A stretch of 37,835 nt of DNA from Burkholderiales bacterium (lineage in GTDB: Bacteria > Pseudomonadota > Gammaproteobacteria > Burkholderiales > SG8-39), in the NCBI GenBank assembly GCA_026416295.1, contig JAOAFL010000029.1:1-37835 (forward strand). The letters are read 5' to 3'. The notes beneath the pieces are model-generated. The model did not search any database. It was not told the origin of the DNA and saw only the letters and a program-made list of their open reading frames with translations. The position numbers were made by a program, and so were the translations under genes. Of the stretch, positions 15,315-23,715 are shown in pieces. Each line of letters begins with the position of its first letter. Position 1 is the first letter of the stretch.

Positions 15315-16564
15315 TGGACTTCGAATACAGCCCGCGCACGAAGGCGTTGCGCGAAAAACTGCTCGACTTCATGGACCGCTACATCTACCCGAACGAGGAG
15401 GCGTACTGGGCGCACGTGCGGAGCGAACGGCGCTGGGAGCCGGTGCCGATCATCGAGGCGCTGAAACCGAAGGCGCGCGAGGCGGGCCTGTGGAACCTTT
15501 TTCTGCCGCGCTCGCCGCGCGCACCCGGCGGCGGGCTCTCGAACCTCGACTACGCGCCGCTCTGCGAGATCATGGGCCGGGTGCACTGGGCCCCGGAGGT
15601 GTTCAACTGCTCTGCGCCCGACACCGGCAACATGGAGACGCTCGAGCGCTACGGCACCGAAGAGCAGAAGCGGCAGTGGCTCGATCCCCTGCTCGAGGGA
15701 AAGATCCGCTCCGCGTTCCTGATGACCGAGCCGAATGTGGCCTCCTCCGATGCCACGAACATCCAGATGCGGATCGAGCGCCAGGGCGACGAGTACGTAC
15801 TGAACGGCCGCAAGTGGTGGTCGAGCGGCGCGGGCGACCCGCGCTGCAAGCTCTACATCGTGATGGGCAAGACCGACCCGGACAACCCCTCGCGCCATGC
15901 GCAGCAGTCGATGATCCTCGTTCCGGCCGACACGCCCGGCATCCGCATCGTGCGGCATCTCCCGGTATTCGGCTACGACGACGCGCCCCACGGGCACATG
16001 GAAATCGAGTTCAAGGACGTGCGCGTGCCGACGGCGAACATCCTGCTCGGCGAGGGCCGCGGCTTCGAGATCGCGCAGGGGCGGCTCGGGCCGGGACGCA
16101 TCCACCACTGCATGCGCCTCATCGGCCAGGCCGAGCGCGCGCTCGAGAAAATGTGCCGGCGCGCGACCGAGCGCGTGGCCTTCGGCCGGCCGGTCGCCGA
16201 ACAGGGCGTCACGCGCGAGCGCATCGCCGAGGCGCGCATCCTCATCGATTCGGCGCGGCTGATGGTGCTGTACGCCGCCTGGAAGATGGACACCGTCGGT
16301 AACAAGGCCGCGCGCAAGGAGATCGCGATGATCAAGGTGCTCGCGCCCAACATGGCCTGCAAGGTGATCGACTGGGCGATGCAGGTGCACGGCGGCGGCG
16401 GCGTGTCGGACGATTTCGGCCTCGCCTACGCCTATGCGCACGCGCGCACGCTCCGTTTCGCCGACGGCCCGGACGAAGTGCACCGCGACGCGATCGCGAA
16501 ACTCGAGCTCGCGGAACAGACCTCGCTCGCTGCGGCGCTGCGCACGGCGAAGGCCGCGCGGTGA
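15314..16564 (+). CDS. Acyl-CoA dehydrogenase, ACAD10/11 type (LvaC-like)
   Basis: 416 residues, full-length FAD acyl-CoA dehydrogenase. [13 protein letters not shown] (137-149) and the [13 protein letters not shown] segment (287-299) mark the FAD/substrate regions. [11 protein letters not shown] follows near 358. The usual catalytic Glu in the YEGT motif is replaced by Asp384 in ADGPDEVH, a feature of the ACAD10/11 branch. With the kinase, such enzymes eliminate the 4-phosphate and yield an enoyl-CoA that enters beta-oxidation. It overlaps the kinase stop by one base (TGATG) and has AGGAG 6 bases before the ATG. Activity on 4-hydroxyacyl-CoA is inferred from the family and the pairing. Confidence 0.92.
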   Translation: MDFEYSPRTKALREKLLDFMDRYIYPNEEAYWAHVRSERRWEPVPIIEALKPKAREAGLWNLFLPRSPRAPGGGLSNLDYAPLCEIMGRVHWAPEVFNCSAPDTGNMETLERYGTEEQKRQWLDPLLEGKIRSAFLMTEPNVASSDATNIQMRIERQGDEYVLNGRKWWSSGAGDPRCKLYIVMGKTDPDNPSRHAQQSMILVPADTPGIRIVRHLPVFGYDDAPHGHMEIEFKDVRVPTANILLGEGRGFEIAQGRLGPGRIHHCMRLIGQAERALEKMCRRATERVAFGRPVAEQGVTRERIAEARILIDSARLMVLYAAWKMDTVGNKAARKEIAMIKVLAPNMACKVIDWAMQVHGGGGVSDDFGLAYAYAHARTLRFADGPDEVHRDAIAKLELAEQTSLAAALRTAKAAR

Positions 16565-17166
16565 GCGGGCGGCTGCTCGCCGCGCTGCTCGCGCTCCTCG
16601 GCGCTCCGGCCTTCGGCGAGCCGTACGAGGTGCTCGCGCCGCCGGCCGGCACGCGGTTCGCCATGCGCTGCGACGGCGGCGGCGAATCGCGCTGGATCGT
16701 GGCGAAGAACGAGGGCGGCCTTCTGCGGGTGCAAAGCGCGGTCGATCCGGGCATCTACCGCGAAGGGCCGGTGTGGGCGTACATGCTCGGCGACATCTAC
16801 GACGTGCAGGGCCTGGGCAGCGGCCGCGGCCGCAACCGGATGTTTCTCGTGCGCGGCGCCGCCGAGGGCGTCACCGCGCTCGTCCCGGGCGCGCGCCATC
16901 GTTTCACCTATCGGTGGCTCGCGCCGAACGGCGAGGCCGAGCGCACGCACGTCATCACCGTGCGCGCCGCCCGGCGCGTCGCGACCGCCGCCTTCGGCGA
17001 GGTGGAGGCGATCGAGGTGACGGACGATGTCTCCGGGCCGCTGCACGACCTGCGCCGCAGCGTGGACTACGCGCCGGCGCTGCGCATGTTCGTGCGCTTT
17101 TCGATCCGCAACCAACGCAGCGGCTTCGAACAGACCTGCACGCTCGCTTTCCTCAGCACGCCCTGA
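16561..17166 (+). CDS. Unknown exported protein (201 residues)
   Basis: Not recognised. Signal peptide at 1-19 ([16 protein letters not shown], cleavage near FGEP). The mature part is beta-rich, with no metal or catalytic motif I can identify and two cysteines (in MRCDGGG and QTCTL) that could pair in the periplasm. Starts at GTG 16561 and overlaps the dehydrogenase stop by 4 bases (GTGA), so it is translated from the same message as the kinase/ACAD pair. That link may only reflect compact packing, as an exported protein has no obvious role in acyl-CoA chemistry. Its 3' end overlaps the convergent kynureninase gene by 14 bases. Confidence 0.7.
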   Translation: MSGRLLAALLALLGAPAFGEPYEVLAPPAGTRFAMRCDGGGESRWIVAKNEGGLLRVQSAVDPGIYREGPVWAYMLGDIYDVQGLGSGRGRNRMFLVRGAAEGVTALVPGARHRFTYRWLAPNGEAERTHVITVRAARRVATAAFGEVEAIEVTDDVSGPLHDLRRSVDYAPALRMFVRFSIRNQRSGFEQTCTLAFLSTP

Positions 17167-18292
17167 GCGTATCGGCGATGACCCGCGCCGCGGCCGCCAG
17201 ATCCGCGTCCGGATTGAGGATGTCGGGGCAGAGCCGCAGCCGGTCGCCGCGCGCGTCGGTCGCCACCGCGCGGCGCGCGAGCGCCTCGGCGACGCGCGCC
17301 GCACCGGGATGCTTCACCGTGAGGAAGGCGCCGAAGGCGTCGCCCTCGCCTTCGGCGGCGACGCCTTCGGCGGCGAGCAGTTCCGCAAGGCGCCGCTTTT
17401 GCGCGAGGTTGTAGGCGCGCAGCCGCTCGACGCCGAGCGAAAGCGTCACTTCGAGTCCGGCGAGCGCCTGCGCGGGCGCAAGCACCGACGGCGTCGATTC
17501 GAGCCAGCCATCGCCGCCCGCGGCAAAGCGCGGCGGCTCGGGACGTTCGTAGGCGAAGGGCGCCTCCTTTGCGAACCAGCCGGTGTCGAGCGTGCGAAGC
17601 GTATCAACGAGGTCCGGCCGCACGTAGAGCCAGGCCGCACCGGGGCCGCCGCGCGTGTACTTGTACGAGCCGCCGACCGCGAAATCGGCGCCGAGCGCGG
17701 CGAGATCGAGCGGCAGCGCGCCCGCGTGGTGATAGACGTCGAGCAGCACCCGCGCCCCGTGCGCGTGCGCCGCGCGAACGAGCTGCGGCAGGCCCTCGAC
17801 CACCTCGCCCGTGCGGTACTGCACGGTGGAGACGACGACGAGGTCTGCGCCCGCCGGCGAGAGCTCGCGCCACGGGGCAAGGCGAAGCTCGATCCGTCCG
17901 CGCTCGCGCCAGACGCGCAGGATGAAGTCGAGCGAGTCGAACTCGCCGTCGGTCGCGACGACGCGCGCCCGGTCCGGCAGCGCCGCGAGCACCGCGCGCA
18001 AGCCCTGGCCCGCGCTCGCCTTCGGCACGATGCAGTCGGCGCGCGGGGCGCCGACGAGCCGCGCGACGAGCGCGCGGAACCTTTCGCGGGCGGCGAACCA
18101 GTGGTCCCAGGCGCCGTCCATGTCGCGGTACCAGGCATCGAGCGCCGCGCGCACGTCCTCGGCCGCGCGATCGGGCGGGCGTCCGAGCGAGTGGTTCGCG
18201 AGATAGATGCCGCGGTATTCGGAAAGCGTCCGGGAGAAAAGCGGCCAGACGGCGCGGCGCAGCGCCTCTTCGGTGAGCGGCCCCTCGATCAC
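17153..18292 (-). CDS. kynU: Kynureninase
   Basis: 379 residues, PLP fold type I. Cleaves L-kynurenine (or 3-hydroxykynurenine) to anthranilate (or 3-hydroxyanthranilate) plus alanine. Visible: LANHSLG (31-37) near the substrate site, [12 protein letters not shown] (183-194) with the PLP aspartate, and the Schiff-base lysine Lys211 in [18 protein letters not shown], close to the kynureninase consensus. It is shorter than the usual ~415 residues but has no visible lesion. Start: GTG at 18290-18292, overlapping the tryptophan dioxygenase stop by 4 bases (GTGA), so the two are translationally coupled. The frame is open further upstream, but that is antisense-frame noise. The operon context confirms the assignment. 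Confidence 0.93.
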   Translation of the reverse strand: MIEGPLTEEALRRAVWPLFSRTLSEYRGIYLANHSLGRPPDRAAEDVRAALDAWYRDMDGAWDHWFAARERFRALVARLVGAPRADCIVPKASAGQGLRAVLAALPDRARVVATDGEFDSLDFILRVWRERGRIELRLAPWRELSPAGADLVVVSTVQYRTGEVVEGLPQLVRAAHAHGARVLLDVYHHAGALPLDLAALGADFAVGGSYKYTRGGPGAAWLYVRPDLVDTLRTLDTGWFAKEAPFAYERPEPPRFAAGGDGWLESTPSVLAPAQALAGLEVTLSLGVERLRAYNLAQKRRLAELLAAEGVAAEGEGDAFGAFLTVKHPGAARVAEALARRAVATDARGDRLRLCPDILNPDADLAAAARVIADTLRAC

Positions 18293-19116
18293 GCGGCGCC
18301 GATCTCGGTGCGCACGTCGATCAGTTCCGGAAAGAGCGGGCGCTCGAGCGTCTTGCGCAGGAACGCGACCCCGGCGGTGCCGCCGGTGCCCGGCTTGTAG
18401 CCGATCACGCGCTCGACGGTCTTGACGTGCCGGAAGCGCCAGAGCTGGAAGTTCTCCTCGATGTCGACGAGCTTTTCGCACATGTCGTAGGCGTCCCAGT
18501 GCGCCTGCGGGTCGTCGTAGACGCGCCGGAACACCTCGACCACCTGCGGATGGCGCTCGTACGGCTCGCGCCAGTCGCGCTCGACGCGCTCGGCGGGCAC
18601 CGGCATGCCGCGGCGCGCGAGGTGGCGCAGGAACTCGTCGTAGAGGCTCGGCGCCTCGAGCAGCCCCTCGAGCCAGGCGTACACCTTCGGGTCGTGGCGG
18701 TGTACCGCGAGCATCGCGGCGTTCTTGTTGCCGAGCATGAACTCGATCGCGCGGAACTGGAACGACTGCAGGCCCGAGGCGGGCCCGAGCACGCCGCGGA
18801 ACTGCACGTACTCCGAGGGCGTGAGGGTCTCGAGCACCGACCACTGCTCGAAGAGCTGGCGCTGCACCTGTTTCACGCGCGCGAGGATCTTGAAGCAGGG
18901 CGCGAGGCGATCGGCGCGCACGTGCGCGATCGCGGCGCCGAGCTCGTGCACCATCAGCTTCATCCACAGCTCCGAGGTCTGGTGCTGGATGATGAACATC
19001 ATCTCGTCGTGGTGCTGCGAGCGCGGCTGCTGCGCCGAGAGCACGAGATCGAGCCGCAGGTATCCCCCGTAGGAGGTCTCGCCGGAAAGGTCGGTGATGA
19101 AGTCGGCCGTCGTCAT
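18289..19116 (-). CDS. kynA: Tryptophan 2,3-dioxygenase
   Basis: 275 residues. Haem enzyme that oxidises L-tryptophan to N-formylkynurenine, the first step of the kynurenine pathway. The proximal haem ligand is His230 in [12 protein letters not shown]. The distal-side histidine is His45 in [11 protein letters not shown], and the substrate-carboxylate arginine is Arg107 in [20 protein letters not shown] forms the flexible C-terminal loop. Length and motifs are complete. It is upstream of and coupled to kynU. No formamidase (kynB) lies in this operon or elsewhere in the window. A -10-like TATAGT ends 6 bases before the ATG, suggesting a leaderless message; no Shine-Dalgarno is seen. Confidence 0.96.
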   Translation of the reverse strand: MTTADFITDLSGETSYGGYLRLDLVLSAQQPRSQHHDEMMFIIQHQTSELWMKLMVHELGAAIAHVRADRLAPCFKILARVKQVQRQLFEQWSVLETLTPSEYVQFRGVLGPASGLQSFQFRAIEFMLGNKNAAMLAVHRHDPKVYAWLEGLLEAPSLYDEFLRHLARRGMPVPAERVERDWREPYERHPQVVEVFRRVYDDPQAHWDAYDMCEKLVDIEENFQLWRFRHVKTVERVIGYKPGTGGTAGVAFLRKTLERPLFPELIDVRTEIGAA

Positions 19117-19122
19117 GCGGCT

Positions 19123-19130
19123 ACTATAAT
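19123..19130. promoter_or_regulatory. Overlapping divergent -10 elements (kynA / GST)
   Basis: ACTATAAT reads TATAGT on the minus strand (19123-19128) toward kynA and TATAAT, the consensus, on the plus strand (19125-19130) toward the glutathione S-transferase. The kynA ATG follows after 6 bases. The GST ATG is 39 bases away, with a GGAGA ribosome site. No -35 is evident on either side. Confidence 0.5.
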
Positions 19131-19169
19131 CCCGCGGATCGCTCGCCCGCCACCCGCCGGAGAACGTCG

Positions 19170-19835
19170 ATGATCAAGCTCTGCGGTTTTCGCCTCAGCA
19201 ACTACCACAACAAGGTGCTCGTGGCGCTGCTCGAGAAGGGGGTGCTCTTCGAGGAGGACGCGAGCGTGCGGCCGTCGCAGGCGGAGGAATACCTTGCAAA
19301 GAGCCCGATGGGCAAGGTGCCGTATCTCGAGACGCCCCAGGGCCGGCTGTGCGAATCCTCGGTGATCCTCGAATACCTCGAAGACGCGTACCCGGAAAGG
19401 CCGCTCCTTCCGAAGGCGCCCTTTGCGCGCGGGAAGGTGCGCGAACTGCTGGCGGTGCTCGAGCTGCACGTGGAGCTCGTCGCGCGCCGGCTCTATCCCG
19501 GGGTCTTTTTCGGCGCCGCGCTCGACGAGGCGACGAAGCAGTCGGTCGAGCGCGACCTCGCGAAGGGCGTGCGCGCGTTCCGGGCGCTCGCGCGCTTTGC
19601 GCCGTTCGTCGCAGGAAGCGAGCTTACGATCGCCGACTGCGCCGCGGCGCAGCATCTGCCGCTCGTTTCGCTCGCCACGCGCCTCGCCTTCGGCCGCGAT
19701 GTTCTCGCCGACATTCCGCAGGTGAAGCCCTACCTCGCGATGATCGAAGCCCGGCCGGCGTTCGCGCAGGTGAAGGCCTGGAGGAAAGAGGCGCAGGAGG
19801 CGGCGAAGGCGGAAAGACCGGGGGCGGCGCGGTAG
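19170..19835 (+). CDS. Glutathione S-transferase family protein
   Basis: 221 residues. The N-terminal thioredoxin-like domain (1-80) has [16 protein letters not shown], the cis-proline segment [12 protein letters not shown] and the glutathione-binding [14 protein letters not shown]. An all-helical C-terminal domain follows with the capping motif LTIADCAAA. The class is unclear. It conjugates or reduces electrophiles with GSH in the cytosol. GGAGA sits about 6 bases before the ATG. It is followed closely by the MarC gene (2-base gap), and both are divergent from kynA, so a role in handling reactive aromatic intermediates is conceivable but unproven. Confidence 0.9.
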   Translation: MIKLCGFRLSNYHNKVLVALLEKGVLFEEDASVRPSQAEEYLAKSPMGKVPYLETPQGRLCESSVILEYLEDAYPERPLLPKAPFARGKVRELLAVLELHVELVARRLYPGVFFGAALDEATKQSVERDLAKGVRAFRALARFAPFVAGSELTIADCAAAQHLPLVSLATRLAFGRDVLADIPQVKPYLAMIEARPAFAQVKAWRKEAQEAAKAERPGAAR

Positions 19836-19837
19836 GC

Positions 19838-20479
19838 GTGGACGCCGAACTGCTTCCGCTTTCGGCGTACGCGCGCTTTCTCGTCACGCTGATCGCGGTC
19901 CTCGACCCGTTCCTCGCGGTTCCGGTCTATCTCGCGCTCACGGCGCATCACGGGGCGCTGCGGCGCCGTTCGCTCGCGCGGGTGGTGGCGATCACCGTGT
20001 TCGCGGTGCTCGCGGTCTCGGCGCTCGTCGGCGAGCGGCTGCTCGTCTTCATCGGCGCGAGCCTGCCGGCGTTCCGCGTCGGCGGCGGGCTGGTGCTGCT
20101 GCTGATGGCGCTCGCGATGCTGAACGCCGAGGCGGGCGGCGTGCGCCAGACGCGGGCGGAAGCGCGCGAGGTGACGAGCGGCGAGGCGAGCGGAGCGGTG
20201 CCGCTCGCGGTGCCGCTGCTTGCCGGGCCGGGCGCGATCAGTACCACGATCCTCGCCGCGCAACCGGGCGGCGCCGCGCACCTTGCGGCGATCCTCGGTT
20301 GCATCGCGATCGCATGCGCGGCCACCTGGGCGGTGCTGCGGCTTGCGCAACCGATCGGCGCGCGCCTCGGCACCACCGGGCTCAACATCGCGACGCGGCT
20401 GCTCGGCCTGCTCCTTGCGGCGCTCGCGGTGCAGACGATGGCCGAAGGGCTGCGCCAGCTCTTTCCGGGGCTCGGTTGA
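19838..20479 (+). CDS. MarC/UPF0056 family integral membrane protein
   Basis: 213 residues with six predicted hydrophobic helices. Family marks are LIAVLDPFLAVPVYLALTAHH in the first helix region, GGGLVLLLMALAML, and PLAVPLLAGPGAISTTIL in the middle with the conserved Pro/Gly run, ending in a GLNIATRLLGLLLAALAVQ helix. MarC proteins are inner-membrane proteins of unknown transport function; the old antibiotic-resistance link of E. coli MarC is not supported by later work. Start is GTG at 19838, two bases after the GST stop, so the two are probably coupled. Confidence 0.9.
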   Translation: MDAELLPLSAYARFLVTLIAVLDPFLAVPVYLALTAHHGALRRRSLARVVAITVFAVLAVSALVGERLLVFIGASLPAFRVGGGLVLLLMALAMLNAEAGGVRQTRAEAREVTSGEASGAVPLAVPLLAGPGAISTTILAAQPGGAAHLAAILGCIAIACAATWAVLRLAQPIGARLGTTGLNIATRLLGLLLAALAVQTMAEGLRQLFPGLG

Positions 20480-20498
20480 ACGCCTGCGGCGCCTCGGG

Positions 20499-21338
20499 TC
20501 ACATCGCGCCGAACCAGTCGGCGATTTCCGCCCAGAGCGTCTCGCGCAGCCGCTCGCGGAAGTAGCCGAAGTGGCCGATGCCGCCGCAGGCGGCGGCGTC
20601 GAGAACGACCAGTTTCTTCGACGCCGCATTCGGGTAGAGCTCGAGCAGCGCCTCGGCGGCGGCGCGCGGCGCGTAACGGTCGTCGCTCGCGCAGTAGCTG
20701 CGGATCGGGGCCGCAAGGCGCGCGTAGCCGTCGCCGCCTGCGACGCCGGCGGCGTAGCGCGGATGGCGGCACCAGCGCGCCCACTCGCGCGCCACCCCGC
20801 CGGGCAGGTCCTCGCCCTGACCGAGGGCGCGCATCGGGAAATAGCCGAGCGCGGCGGCGACGCCCGGCAGCAGCGCGTGGGTGAGGAGCCACATCGCGGC
20901 GCGCGCGCTGCCCGCCCAGTGGCGCCAGTAGCCGCTCGGTGCGCCGACGAACGCCGCCGCGCGATAGCGCTCGATGCCGGGAACGAGGCCGAGCGCGTTC
21001 GCGCCGAAGCTGTGACCGACGCAGAAAAGCGCCGCGCCCGGCGCCGCGCGCGCGAGGAATCCGAGCGCGGCGCCGGCGTCGAGCTCGGCCCAGTCGCGCA
21101 TCCGGGCGGCGAGGGCACGCAACGGTCCGCGGCGCGACTCGCCGATGCCGCGGTAGTCGAACGTGAGCACGGTGAAGCCGCGGCCGGCTAGCTCGTCGGC
21201 GAACCGGCCGTAATACCGGCGCCGCACGCCGGTCGCGCCGTGCACGAGCACCGCGCGGCCGTTCGGCGTCTCGGGCAGATGCAGCGTCGCGGCGAGCCGA
21301 AAGCCGTCGGCGGCCGCGAACTGCACCGCGCGCCGCAT
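20499..21338 (-). CDS. Alpha/beta hydrolase (serine aminopeptidase S33-like)
   Basis: 279 residues. The nucleophile elbow is GHSFGAN (Ser110), the oxyanion segment is LVHGATGVRRRYY, and DYRGIGES at 61-68 is typical of monoacylglycerol-lipase-like hydrolases. The likely catalytic Asp is in CASDDRYAP and the His in IGHFGYF near the C terminus. No signal peptide, so it is cytosolic. It is the last gene of the fad operon (1-base overlap with the thioesterase stop), which suggests an ester or thioester substrate related to fatty acids. Convergent with marC, 19 bases apart. Confidence 0.85.
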   Translation of the reverse strand: MRRAVQFAAADGFRLAATLHLPETPNGRAVLVHGATGVRRRYYGRFADELAGRGFTVLTFDYRGIGESRRGPLRALAARMRDWAELDAGAALGFLARAAPGAALFCVGHSFGANALGLVPGIERYRAAAFVGAPSGYWRHWAGSARAAMWLLTHALLPGVAAALGYFPMRALGQGEDLPGGVAREWARWCRHPRYAAGVAGGDGYARLAAPIRSYCASDDRYAPRAAAEALLELYPNAASKKLVVLDAAACGGIGHFGYFRERLRETLWAEIADWFGAM

Positions 21339-21751
21339 CAGGACTTCGGGACCGGCCTCGGACGACCCTCGCCGTCGATCGCGACGTAGGTGAGCGTCGC
21401 TTCGGTGACCTTCACGATTCTCGGCGCCTCGGGACGGCGTTCGGCGTACACCTCGACCTTCACGGTGATCGACGTGTTGCCGACGCGCACGACGTCGGCG
21501 TAGAACGAGAGCACGTCGCCGATCTGCACCGGCTGCTTGAAGACGAACGAATTCACCGCGACGGTGGCGATGCGGCCGCGCGCAAGCCGCCCGGCGACGG
21601 TCGCGCCGGCGATGTCCACCTGCGCCATGATCCAGCCGCCGAAGATGTCGCCGTTCTGGTTGGCATCGGCCGGCATCGGCACGACGCGCAGCGCCGGCAC
21701 GCGCCCTTCCGGCAGCGTCGCCTCGGGCGGCTCCTGCGCGCTTCGGCCCAC
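21338..21751 (-). CDS. Acyl-CoA thioesterase, YciA type (hotdog fold)
   Basis: 137 residues. The hotdog active-site segment is ADANQNGDIFGGWIMAQVDIAG (conserved Asn and Asp positions), followed by VAVNSFVFKQPVQIGDVLSFYADVVR. YciA-type enzymes are hexameric cytosolic thioesterases that hydrolyse a broad range of acyl-CoAs and release CoA. Start is GTG at 21749-21751, one base after the FadB/J stop, with AGAGGAAG just upstream. The longer in-frame start would overlap the upstream gene and adds no family sequence. Within this operon it may relieve CoA trapping during fatty-acid breakdown. Confidence 0.92.
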   Translation of the reverse strand: MGRSAQEPPEATLPEGRVPALRVVPMPADANQNGDIFGGWIMAQVDIAGATVAGRLARGRIATVAVNSFVFKQPVQIGDVLSFYADVVRVGNTSITVKVEVYAERRPEAPRIVKVTEATLTYVAIDGEGRPRPVPKS

Positions 21752-21752
21752 G

Positions 21753-23702
21753 CTACTTCCTCTTTTCGGCGAGATAGTGAAGCGGCCCGCCGCGAAACGG
21801 CGCAAAGCCGCTGCCGAAGACGAGCCCGGCGTCCACCAGGTCGGCGTCGGCGACGATGCCTTCGGCGAGCACCGCCTGCGCCTCGGCGAGATACGGCTCG
21901 ATCAGCGCCTCGACGAGGTCCGGGCCGTAGGCCTCGGGCCGGCCTTTCACCGGTTTTCCGTCCGCCCAGCGGTAGATGCCCTGGCCGCTCTTTCTGCCGA
22001 GATGTCCGAGCGCGACCTTGTTCGCGAGCGCCTGCGGCGGCTCGGGCTCGGCTCCGCCCGTCCGTTTCGCGAGCGAGCGCCCCGCGTGCAGACAGATGTC
22101 GAGCCCGACGGTGTCGGCGAGTTCCATCGGCCCCATCGGCATGCCGAACGCCTCCATCGCCGCGTCGATCGTCTCCGGTTTCGTGCCCTCGTCGAGCATG
22201 CGGAACGCGTTCTGAAGGTACGGTCCGAGCACGCGGTTGACGAGAAAGCCGGGGGCGTCCTTCACCGGCAGCGGCAGCTTGTCGAGCTGGCGCACGAACC
22301 CGCAGGCGCGCTGCGCGAGCGCCGGATCGGTGCGATCGCCGGCGACGACCTCGACCAGCATCATCTGCGGCACCGGATTGAAGAAGTGGATGCCGACGAG
22401 CCGCGCGGGATCGCGAAGCGCCTTCGCGATGTCGGCAAGGCGCAGGCTCGAAGTGTTGGTCGCAAGGAGCGCACCGGGCTTCGCCTCGGCCTCGAGCTTC
22501 GCAAAAAGCGCCTGCTTCGCCTGCAGGTCTTCGTAGATCGCCTCGATCACGAGGTCGGCGCGCCGCGCCCCCGCCCCCGCGACATCGGGGATCAGCCGGT
22601 CCATCGCGTCGCGCTCGCGCCGGACATCGCGCAGCCGGCGCGAAAAGAGCTTCGCCGCCCGCGCGAGCGCCTGCGCGATGCGCTCGGCCGAGGTGTCTTG
22701 GAGCGTCACCGCGAGGCCGCGCAGCGCGCACAGCGCCGCGATGTCGCCGCCCATCACGCCGGCGCCGACCACATGCACGTGCCGCGCGGCGAACGCCGAA
22801 CCCTTGCCGAAGGATTTCAGCCGCTCCTGCAGGAAGAAGAGCCGGATCAGGTTCTTCGTCGTCGGGTGCTCGAAGAGCATGCGGATCGAGCACTCGGGGT
22901 CCTCCGGGTTCGCGAACGGGTCGCCGCCGTATTTCTTCCAGAGCGCGAGGATCGCGTACGGCGCCGGGTAGTGCTCGCGACGCGCGCGTTTCGCGACGCG
23001 CTTTCTGGCCTGCGCGACGACGAGGCCCTTGAGCGGCCCGAGCATCAGCCGGTCGGGAAGCGACAGCCGTCGCGGCGGCGGCGCCTCGAGCGTCACCAGA
23101 CGCGCGGTGTTCTCGAGGATCCGCAGCGGCACCGTTTCGGTGACGAGCCCGATTTTTTTCGCGCGGCGCGCATCGACCGCGCGGCCGGTGAGCAGCATGT
23201 CGAACGCGGCCGCCGGCCCGACGAGCGGCGGAAGCCACTGGACGCCGTGCCAGGCAGGGAGGATCCCCAGCATCACCTCGGGAAACGCAAAGCGCGTCTT
23301 TGGGTCGTCGAGCGCCACGCGGTAGCGGCAGGCGAGCGCGAGCTCGAGCCCCCCGCCCATGCAGAAGCCGTTCACCATCGCGGTCGTCGGAAACGGAAGC
23401 GCGCGCAGCTTCGCGAGCACGTCCCAGCCGAGGCGAACGAACTCGAGCGCTTCCTCGTGCGTGCGAAAGCGCGTGAATTCCTCGACATCGGCGCCGGCGA
23501 TGAAGTTCTCCTTTGCCGAACGGATGACGAGCCCCCGCGGGGCGGCGGCGGCGATCTCGTCGAGCGCCGCCGAAAGCTCCGCGAGCGCTTCGCGCGAGAA
23601 CGTGTTCGCGGATTCCCCCGCCTTGTCGAACGTGAGCCAGACGAGGCCGTCGGCGTCGCGCTCGTAGCGCCAGTGCCGGTACGCGGTCCTTGCGCGGTCC
23701 AT
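21753..23702 (-). CDS. 3-hydroxyacyl-CoA dehydrogenase / enoyl-CoA hydratase, FadB/FadJ-type alpha subunit
   Basis: 649 residues, two catalytic parts. Residues 1-190 are enoyl-CoA hydratase: the oxyanion loop is FIAGADV (67-73) and both catalytic glutamates are present, Glu120 in GGGLELALA and Glu142 in FPEVMLGILP. Residues ~305-490 are 3-hydroxyacyl-CoA dehydrogenase: VGAGVMGGD (312-320) binds NAD, and HFFNPVPQM carries the catalytic His. A C-terminal dimerisation half follows (PGFLVNRVL, then YRWADGKPV). It performs steps 2 and 3 of beta-oxidation with the thiolase encoded just upstream. It is somewhat shorter than E. coli FadB/FadJ (~715-730). Start at ATG 23702 with GGGG close upstream; 13 bases separate it from the thiolase stop. 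Confidence 0.94.
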   Translation of the reverse strand: MDRARTAYRHWRYERDADGLVWLTFDKAGESANTFSREALAELSAALDEIAAAAPRGLVIRSAKENFIAGADVEEFTRFRTHEEALEFVRLGWDVLAKLRALPFPTTAMVNGFCMGGGLELALACRYRVALDDPKTRFAFPEVMLGILPAWHGVQWLPPLVGPAAAFDMLLTGRAVDARRAKKIGLVTETVPLRILENTARLVTLEAPPPRRLSLPDRLMLGPLKGLVVAQARKRVAKRARREHYPAPYAILALWKKYGGDPFANPEDPECSIRMLFEHPTTKNLIRLFFLQERLKSFGKGSAFAARHVHVVGAGVMGGDIAALCALRGLAVTLQDTSAERIAQALARAAKLFSRRLRDVRRERDAMDRLIPDVAGAGARRADLVIEAIYEDLQAKQALFAKLEAEAKPGALLATNTSSLRLADIAKALRDPARLVGIHFFNPVPQMMLVEVVAGDRTDPALAQRACGFVRQLDKLPLPVKDAPGFLVNRVLGPYLQNAFRMLDEGTKPETIDAAMEAFGMPMGPMELADTVGLDICLHAGRSLAKRTGGAEPEPPQALANKVALGHLGRKSGQGIYRWADGKPVKGRPEAYGPDLVEALIEPYLAEAQAVLAEGIVADADLVDAGLVFGSGFAPFRGGPLHYLAEKRK

Positions 23703-23715
23703 CGCGTTCCCCTTT

